Below are positions 57,774 to 64,000 of a DNA stretch of 64,000 bases, piece after piece; the stretch's first letter is position 1; the number at the start of each line of letters is the position of its first letter. The position numbers were made by a program, and so were the translations under genes. The stretch is from Salticus scenicus. Taxonomy: Eukaryota > Arthropoda > Arachnida > Araneae > Salticidae. The stretch lies in NCBI GenBank assembly GCA_963930645.1, contig OZ005654.1:268934282-268998281 (forward strand), given 5' to 3'. The notes below the pieces were generated by a model. The model had not been told where the DNA came from and made no database searches. It was given only the letters and a program-made list of their open reading frames with translations.

Positions 57774-58118
57774 GAGGATTATTAGTCTTAATATACGGAT
57801 AAAACTTTGTCGAAAGTTTTACGATGGTTTCCCTGACTCCTACACGATTGGGCCTTGGTTTGAATCCCGAAGAAAGCATGGATGTATTGTCACTGTTAGA
57901 AGTAGCGATGACTGCCCATTGCGTTCTTCTTCACAAATGGTCATCAATTTCGGCTGCCCCCCGGCCTATGCTAAATCGCAAATATGTGCCGCGCCATTTT
58001 AGGAAAAAAAAAGTTTTACGATGGTTGGACATTTATCGAATTCGAAAGTTTATCGAAAATATAATTGAATAATTTGAAAGCGATGTTATAATTTTAAAAA
58101 TAAAAATAATAGTCCTCT
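57774..58118. mobile_element. Inverted-repeat miniature element, family A copy 2, split by a SINE
   Basis: GAGGATTATTAGTCTTA at 57774 and ATAATAGTCCTC ending at 58118 are the inverted ends. Phrases TTTTACGATGGTTGGACA, TTTATCGAAAATATAATTG and CGATGTTATAATTT match copy 1 (2879-3030). Without the SINE and one duplicated site it would be about 148 bp, close to the 152 bp of copy 1. Confidence 0.85.
57830..58009 (+). mobile_element. tRNA-derived SINE, plus strand, with 17-bp target duplication
   Basis: AAAGTTTTACGATGGTT is repeated exactly at 57813-57829 and 58010-58026. The insert has a B-box-like TTGGTTTGAATCCC, the body GCATGGATGTATTG, GAAGTAGCGATGACTGCCCA and CACAAATGGTCATCAATTTC, and a short A tail. 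It lacks the A-box side and the ~80-bp segment after the B box present in the 15.3-kb copy, so it is 5'-truncated and internally shorter. The frame 57824-58072 is not a gene. Confidence 0.9.
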
Positions 58119-58623
58119 ATACCAAACTAAATTCTGCTTTTGCCAGAATTTCATCAAACTCGTTTTTTTATTATTATTATTATTATTTTTTGATTGAAAG
58201 AAAAAGAAAAGAAAATTAATAATAATAATAATAAGTTTCGAAACGGAGAGTATCGAAAAAGTTGAAAAAGGCATTTTTTAGGTAAAAATACATAATTTAT
58301 TTTAAATTTTAATTGTTATTTGTTATTTAATTGTTTTAAATGTTATTGATTTTATTGGTTTTTTTATTTTTATTTATTTTATTTATTTTTTTTATGAAAT
58401 GAAATTTATGCGTAAATATTAAAATTGATATAAAATTTCGTGAAAAATTAAACTTGCAGGATAAAATTGACGTCATTATAGCTCTAAAAGTATTTTTATT
58501 ATTATTATTATTATTTTCTTTTTGAGATTAATACTTGATTGAGACTAGATTGTATGAGATTTTACACCTCATCTATAATAAGGCCCTGTTGAAGATGGTT
58601 TCGAAAGACAGAATATATATATA
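58119..58623. other. A+T-rich stretch with ATT microsatellites
   Basis: ATT repeats lie near 58168-58188 and 58498-58514. GGCCCTGTTGAAGATGGTTTCGAAAG near 58581 is a short G+C-richer phrase just upstream of the gypsy LTR. No gene is visible. Confidence 0.55.
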
Positions 58624-59107
58624 TGTAGAATCTTGGCTGGGTGTCTAGGGGTGGGGTAATGATGAGTTGCGACTTAGAAGTTAGAAGACTAAACATTTAT
58701 TACGAAACACACATACAATACAGGATACACAATGAAAAAATGATAGTAGCAGACTTTCTATTATTAACCAACTGCTGGTTCCGAGGCTTAGCACATAACA
58801 AGCTTTCTTCATCAGTATAAACGTAACGAAATAACATTTAAGCACCTACTCGTGCTTGTATTCACAAAAACACCTACGCGTGCTATCAAATAGTAAAAAT
58901 GAAGTAATGAGCCCTCCATGGCTCTACACGCTTATTATGAGCATTCTGTGCTCAAATTAGGGGAAAATCAGCCTGTCAGCCTTCGCGCTGACGGTCTCAA
59001 CCGATCTCCACTGCAGCCAGATCTCTACTGACTCCCGTCCGTCATCTCGTTCAAAGATAAGCATCAGAGACAGCGCCATCTGTTGTTTGTGCAAGGAACT
59101 TCCCACA
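58624..59107 (-). mobile_element. 3' LTR of the gypsy element (approximate edges)
   Basis: In the minus direction it would run from TGTGGGAAGTTCCTTGCAC (59107) to CCAGCCAAGATTCTACA (58624), that is TG...CA, 484 bp. AATAAA is present on that strand at 58701-58696. The edges are inferred because the second LTR cannot be compared. The purine tract expected just before the LTR is weak (AGAATGGCCGAGCG). Confidence 0.65.
58696..58701 (-). terminator. Polyadenylation signal in the gypsy LTR
   Basis: AATAAA on the minus strand, about 72 bp before the LTR's inferred 3' end. Confidence 0.55.
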
Positions 59108-59295
59108 ACGCTCGGCCATTCTGATGTGCGGTGACCTCACCGTAAACCAGCCTGGGATACTAAAGGATATCTGCAAAATACAATTAAAAGGAAAAAAAAA
59201 ACAAAAAAGAGAAACAGACATTAAAAAAAATTATGTACATAAAAATTCACAGTTAACATTTTCTTTAAAGTTTATCAGTTCATATTGATTTTAGT

Positions 59296-62200
59296 TTAGT
59301 TCGTGGACCATAATTTCATATGGTCTGCAGAAGTACTAGTATGTATAGGTCCTTCGTGATCACCTATCTTCTCGACTTCATATCTGTCTTTGGTCTTTAC
59401 TCGCACAACTTTATAAGGACCTAAGAATTTTGGTCTTAGTTTCATGCCGGTTCCAAACTGAGTTCGCTGGATGGCAACTAGATCATTAATTTTGTATACA
59501 TGGGCTTTCTTTCTCTTCTTGTTGTAACATCGGCGATTTTCTTCCTGAATCTTAAGAATGTTTTTTCTTGCTTCTTCACGAATGGTGTTAAGATTATCAA
59601 GCATGGAATTTATCCTTTCCCTTTCGAGGAGTTCAAGTATTATCTTATCTTCTTTCTTTCTCATTGTTACTCCAGTGAGTAATTCGAACGGAGTTCTTTT
59701 GGTACTTCTCGATGTGGTGGAATTAATAGTTCTCTGAACAGCCTCAACAAACTTGTACCACTTGTTAGGATCATCTATACACAACTTGGATAATACAGGA
59801 ATGATTGTTCGATGAAGTCTCTCAATTTGACCATTCCCTCTTGGGATTCCGGTTGTGATGGTGTCATGTTCGATTCCCTCTGATTTACAGTAATCTGCAA
59901 ACTCCTTAGATATGAACGCAGGTCCACGATCAGATATTATTCTTGCGGTGTTTCCAAAAATAGCAGCTTGCTGTTTTAATTTTTGCAAGGCGTCTGCTGA
60001 AGAAGTTGATTTGACTGGATATAGCCACGAAAATTTACTAAATCCATCGATGACGGTAAAAATGTGATTGTAGTTTTTGTTAGTGGTTGGTAATGGACCC
60101 ACAAAATCGATGTGATACGTGGATAATGGTATATCTCCTTTAGGGATAGGGTTCAAAAAACCTTCTCCTTTTCCCTGTTTCTTATTTACAAGTATACATT
60201 CTACACAACTTTTTACAACATTATCTATGCATTTTTTCATATTAGGAAAGTAATAATCTCGTTTAACTAACTCTTCAGTTTTATTAGCCGAAAAATGTCC
60301 TAAGGCATGACATTTCTTTACGACCTCAAGTTGCATGATCTCTGGGACAATTAGTACATCCCTATCATTTAACACTTTATATAAAACATTATTTTTTAAC
60401 ACATATTCGTCATTTTGGTTCTGTTGTAAAAGAGATTTCATAGTGTTAATAAACTCATCATTTTCTTGAGCAGTAGCAATATGATGAGTAAGGGTATCAG
60501 TTGTTACAGTCATTACAGGGTGTTTGCTAAGCGCGTCAACATGCTGCATTTGTTTACCAGGTCGATGTTCTACTTCGTAGTCGAATTCCTGTAGCAGGAA
60601 AGACCACCTGGCTACCTTAGGTGTCAATTCACGTTTATGTAAAGTTTTAGTAAACGCTTGACAGTCAGTATAAATTTTAAATTTACTACCTAATAAATAG
60701 TTTCTAAATTTTTTAAGGGCTTCTACAATCGCTAACACTTCTAACTCATAACTACAGTATTTTTCTTCTTGTACAGAGGTCTTTTTACTCATATAATGGA
60801 TTGGATAGTACTGTCCATCGTCATCTTCTTGTAATAGGATTGCACCGAATCCTAATTTAGATGCATCTGTATGAACTTCTAACTTATAGCCTTGTTTAAA
60901 AAGGTGTAAGACAGGTGCATTAGATAAAATGTCGTTCAGCTTTTGAAAAGCCAATTTCTGCTCTTGCTCAAATTTAAATGGAGTGGAAGCACGTAATAAG
61001 TCACTGAGTGGTCTTGCTATGTTGGCATATGAACGAATAAATTTTCTAAAGTAACCCGTTAAACCTAAGAAACTCTGCACTTCCCTAGCATTACGGGGTT
61101 CTGGGAAATTTTGGACTGCAAGAGTTTTTTCTACTGAGGGTTTAATCGTGCCATTCTCAATTATGTGACCTAAGAAATCGATCTTACGTTTCAAAAACTG
61201 ACATTTCGTTAAATTTAACTCTAGACCAAATTTTGATGCCGTTTCTAACACACGTTTTAATTTATCTAACCCTTCATTCTCATCTTTAGATGGAATAATT
61301 ATATCATCTAAATAAATAATTACAGTACCATCTTTTAATAGGTCTTTAAACACATAATTTACATATCTTTGAAATACTAAGGGACTATTACATAATCCAT
61401 AGGGAACTTTTAGAAACTCATACTGGGCATTATCGGTCACAAAAGCTGTATATTTCCTACTTTTTTCCTCTACATCAACTTGTAAAAACGCATTCTTTAA
61501 ATCTAGTGTCGAAAAAACTTTACCCTCCCCTAATCTATCAAATAAATCCTCAATATTTGGCAACGGGTATTTATCTTTAATAATTTTCTTATTTAAAGCA
61601 CGATAATCACAGCATAACCTTATTCCTCCATCTTTTTTCCTACACACCACTATTGGCGAAGCATAATTTGAAGTACTTTCTCTAATTATACCATCTTTTA
61701 ACCACTGGTCAATTTGTCTATCCACCTCTGATTTCTCTACAAATGATAATCTGCGAGAGCGTAAGCACACTGGTGTATCATCAGATAAAATAATGGACAT
61801 TTTTAAATCAGTACTTTTTGTTTTAGCTGGCTTATAACTTTTTATTAATTCGCTTAATCTCTCTTTTAACGACTTATCTAAAATATAACTGACATCGGAT
61901 TTTTCTTCTTCTGAAAAATTGCACATATTTGAAAAAAAAGAATCTATTTCATTTTCCTTTCGATCGAATACAGGAAAAGAACACTCATTTGCTTCATCGA
62001 AATTGCTTTCCCCCGAACTCAGAAAACTATCTTTCCCCCCTACGTCGCTGAAATTCGAAACATCTGTTTCCTCCCTATTTTGTGGTTTCAAAATATGAAA
62101 GATATTACGAGGGAGAATTACGTCACATGACAAATTGTTGCAAAAAGCCCCGATTACATTTATTGAATCATGATTAGGTAAAGATATTTTAAATTCAGTC

Positions 62201-62434
62201 AGATTTGCATCTTTCTTTTCATTAAAACAGCTAACTAGAGTGGTTAAAGAAATAACATTTTTAGTCTGTGGAATGCTATTTTTATTTACAATTAGAATCG
62301 AAGAACCCGAATCTTTCAACCCTCTAAGTGGAATATCATCCACTAAAATATCAACATATTCGAGCTCATTAACAATTAGGTTAATCGGACTTGTTTCGGA
62401 TTGAACTACTGAATTTGTTGGAAGATTTTCACGG
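59296..62434 (-). CDS. pol: Gypsy pol: protease, RT, RNase H, integrase
   Basis: The enzyme copies element RNA to DNA and integrates it. The frame is open from just after a TAA at 62437-62439 to the stop at 59296. Residues are counted from the GTG at 62343: retropepsin-like LKDSGSSILIV at about 9-19; reverse transcriptase with KKDGGIRLCCDYRALN (236-251), STLDLKNAFLQVDV (278-291) and the catalytic YLDD (344-347); RNase H with HTDAS (about 491), YELEVLAIVEAL (533-544), YTDCQ (558) and HVDALS (601); integrase with an HHCC-type finger (H679..C713..C716), then catalytic Asp in HIDFVGP (about 746), Asp in ISDRGPAF (about 805) and Glu in GQIERLH (841), a D35E spacing. The C-terminal part has LVAIQRTQFGTGMKL and FLGPYKVVRV. 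All key residues are present. It has no start of its own, being in frame with gag, so it must be made as gag-pol. Confidence 0.95.
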
Positions 62435-62436
62435 AA

Positions 62437-62955
62437 TTATTTTTTCTCTGAAATACGTTTAGGACACACTCTAGCGAAATGAAATGTTTTCCCTTTTGCA
62501 TCACAAATATAACACATTCTTTCATGCTTTTCGTGAGTTTGATTAGATACCGAATTACGTACTATGGGATCTTTATTATTATAATGTGTCTTTCTAAAAG
62601 GAGTTTTGTTTACAAACCGCTTATTCTCTGAACTTTCGTTTCGCGTATTATTATTAGTTTCAATTAACGATTTCCCTCTAGAAGAGTAGAATAAATCACA
62701 CTCCCGACCTAATTCGTTGGGTTTAAACCAATTTTGACCTTCTCGAACACTAATATGTTCCTTCGTTCTAGAATCCAACGTTTCATATAATCTACCAGAA
62801 ACTATAAGATCACACAATTGGTTAACGTCGTTAACCCCTCTCAATCTACAATAGTAATCAAAAGAAGCGCTTAGACGTGAAGCGAATTGGACATGAGATT
62901 CTGAGGGATTACGCAACGCATTTTTAAAATTACTTAAACATTCACGCGGCGTTGG
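62437..62955 (-). pseudogene. gag: Gypsy gag, C-terminal half with variant zinc knuckle
   Basis: After the stop at 62956-62958 the same frame continues PTPRECLSNFKNALRNPSES and HVQFASRLSASFDYYCRLRG, conserved in gag of this gypsy group. It reaches a zinc knuckle CYICDAKGKTFHFARVC (CX2CX7HX4C, three residues longer than the usual CX2CX4HX4C) and stops TAA at 62437-62439, after SEKK. The protein continues in the same frame into protease beyond that stop. Gag coats the RNA, and the knuckle binds nucleic acid. The piece has no start, since the real start is at 63549. Either the first stop is a mutation or this copy is dead. Confidence 0.85.
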
Positions 62956-63549
62956 TTAAAATTGTCTTAAAATTAATTCCTTAACTTTTTCATAATCGTT
63001 AATTTCTTCGGTGGTTACGTACGCAAGAACCTGATTACATTTATCTCCCAATAAATTAATCAATATTTCCGATTTAAATTTAGACGGTACATTTTTAGAA
63101 ACGAATGCTTTTTCAAGAGACTGAAAAAATAAGTGCAAAGCTTCCGGTTTCTCAGGTACTGAAATGGTTAAAGTTCGAATGCTTCTAATTAAATTTTCTA
63201 ATGATCGTGAAGTAGTTTCTGAATTTGATTGCTCAACATTATTACTAGAATTATTTGCTGCAGCCTGTAACTTTAAATTCTGTAACTCTATTTCTTTTTC
63301 TAACTGGGATAATTTAATTATTTCTATCTCAATTTTGGTTTGTTCTTCTACAGATTTCAACTTTTGTTCTTCTACTAACATTTTAATAACACCTCTAACA
63401 AATTCTAAATCATTTTTATAAATATCAGAACTCTCAATTAAAGTTTTGATTTCAAGTACCTTAGCTTCCGCCGGAACAGTTAGGCCTAATTCTTCAGCAA
63501 TTGTTCTTAAATCTGCTTTTCTAATACCTTGTAACACGTTTTGGGCCAT
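62956..63549 (-). pseudogene. gag: Gypsy gag, N-terminal half, ended by a premature stop
   Basis: ATG at 63547-63549 starts MAQNVLQGIRKADLRTIAEE, a short helical SAP-like N-terminus seen in gag of some arthropod gypsy elements. A charged, coiled-coil-like stretch (about residues 60-95, rich in Glu, Lys, Leu and Gln) follows, and then the capsid-like start (SVPEKPEALHLFFQSLEKAF). It stops at TAA 62956-62958 directly after ELILRQF, where the next frame-matched codons are PTPRE. Family members have an unbroken run here, so this is most likely a single nonsense change. The adjacent frame 63164-63421 on the other strand is a shadow. Confidence 0.88.
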
Positions 63550-64000
63550 TATAACTCTAAATAATTATTTATACCAAAAAATATTTCAATACTTCTACCA
63601 AATTAATATCATACTTAAATAGAAACAAAATAATATGAGAACAATTTTCTCAAAAAATGATTCTATGGTTTTTGTTCTCAAATCAAAATTATCATGATTT
63701 TTAAATAACCACATGCAGAACAATTTGTATTATACAACAGAATATTTAGATCATCTTATATATTTCTTAATTATTACACATATTTCATATAATATCACCA
63801 TTATCATTATTGTTCTCTATTTAATAATTGTTATCACTTTCGTTTTAAAATAATATTGTTAAAATATTATTGCAAACAGTAATAAGCAAAATTATAAAAG
63901 ATTACTCAGAATATTTTTTCAATCATAATTCTTATTTCTATTCATTCTTCTCAAGTAATGTATTTATTTTTATTTCATCACACAGTGAAACCAAAAGTGT
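63550..64000 (-). other. Leader region upstream of gag, A+T-rich
   Basis: There is no coding sequence and no LTR match (the expected minus-strand LTR end, TTCTACA, is not found here). A primer-binding site cannot be placed because the LTR border is outside the window. Confidence 0.5.

Larger units (their letters stand above)
58624..64000 (-). mobile_element. Ty3/gypsy LTR retrotransposon, minus strand, 5' end outside window
   Basis: In the element's direction (right to left) the order is a leader, gag, pol with protease, reverse transcriptase, RNase H and integrase, then the 3' LTR. Integrase after RNase H places it in Ty3/gypsy. gag and pol share one frame. The upstream LTR is not within 63550-64000, so the element continues to the right. 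With an unbroken 1046-codon pol frame this is the youngest coding sequence in the window. Confidence 0.93.

Noticed and set aside
57824..58072. 82-codon frame with protein-like composition
   Set aside because: It is the SINE body plus host element read in one frame. The same DNA occurs in the 15.3-kb SINE on the other strand with different frame breaks.
58575..58612. CTGTTGAAGATGGTTTCGAAAGACAG, considered as a ribozyme relic
   Set aside because: The CTGATGA core is not present and the stems do not close convincingly.
58760..58830. CTGATGAAG...AAGCCTCGGAACC on the minus strand inside the gypsy LTR, considered as a hammerhead
   Set aside because: The GAAA part of the core is absent (GGAACC instead) and no consistent helix II is visible.
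63985..64000. Final bases AAAGTGT considered as the border of the 5' LTR
   Set aside because: Three matching bases (TGT) at the window edge carry no evidential weight and no clear primer-binding site precedes them.

Overview
This is eukaryotic, intron- or intergenic-type DNA, very A+T-rich (roughly three quarters A+T by eye), full of mononucleotide runs and short tandem repeats, and packed with transposable-element remains. I found no convincing host gene in 64 kb. The mix of a Mos1-like mariner, Tc1/Tc3-like elements, TTAA-flanked (piggyBac-type) miniature elements, a tRNA-derived SINE and a Ty3/gypsy retrotransposon indicates an arthropod. The SINE body and the gypsy type resemble what I know from spider genomes, but that assignment is inference.

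Layout. 1-5.3 kb: degenerate repeats, a TTAA-flanked miniature element and a ~150-bp inverted-repeat element. 5.3-8.0 kb: an internally deleted Mos1-type mariner, then a decayed full-length Tc1-like element on the minus strand. 9.5-11.4 kb: a fold-back insertion, then two different arrays of diverged tandem units. 12.7-15.6 kb: several miniature elements, including a mariner remnant nested in a TTAA element, and a SINE. 17.9-24 kb: two copies of a ~490-bp TA-flanked family, a second copy of the tandem-unit repeat, a deleted DUF4817-type transposon and a tRNA-Ile fragment. 27.8-29.4 kb: a Tc3-like element with doubled terminal repeats. 32.3-35.5 kb: a 3.2-kb element with ~740-770-bp inverted arms. 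36.3-37.6 kb: a cluster of a GTCACGAAAATGAC-type motif around a coding remnant. 39-41 kb: third copy of the ~490-bp family and a ~175-bp tandem array. 44 kb: a perfect 99-bp-armed palindrome with 13-bp target duplication and hammerhead-like core. 47.0-49.2 kb: a pogo-type DNA transposon that has received a solo LTR. 49.3-53.9 kb: two CTAG-headed elements, one with C-rich arrays and one with large internal inverted arms, plus an unrecognised 118-codon open frame. 57.8-58.1 kb: a SINE inserted in the ~150-bp family. 58.6-64.0 kb: a gypsy element on the minus strand with intact pol and a gag broken by one stop.

Several insertions are nested with clean target-site duplications, so their order can be read directly: SINE into inverted-repeat element, mariner remnant into TTAA element, solo LTR into pogo-type element, and an 8-bp-duplication element into one arm of an inverted repeat whose other arm is still empty. 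None of the DNA transposons seen here keeps an intact transposase. The gypsy element is the youngest-looking protein-coding sequence.

All identifications come from reading the sequence and remembered family features. No database search was run.
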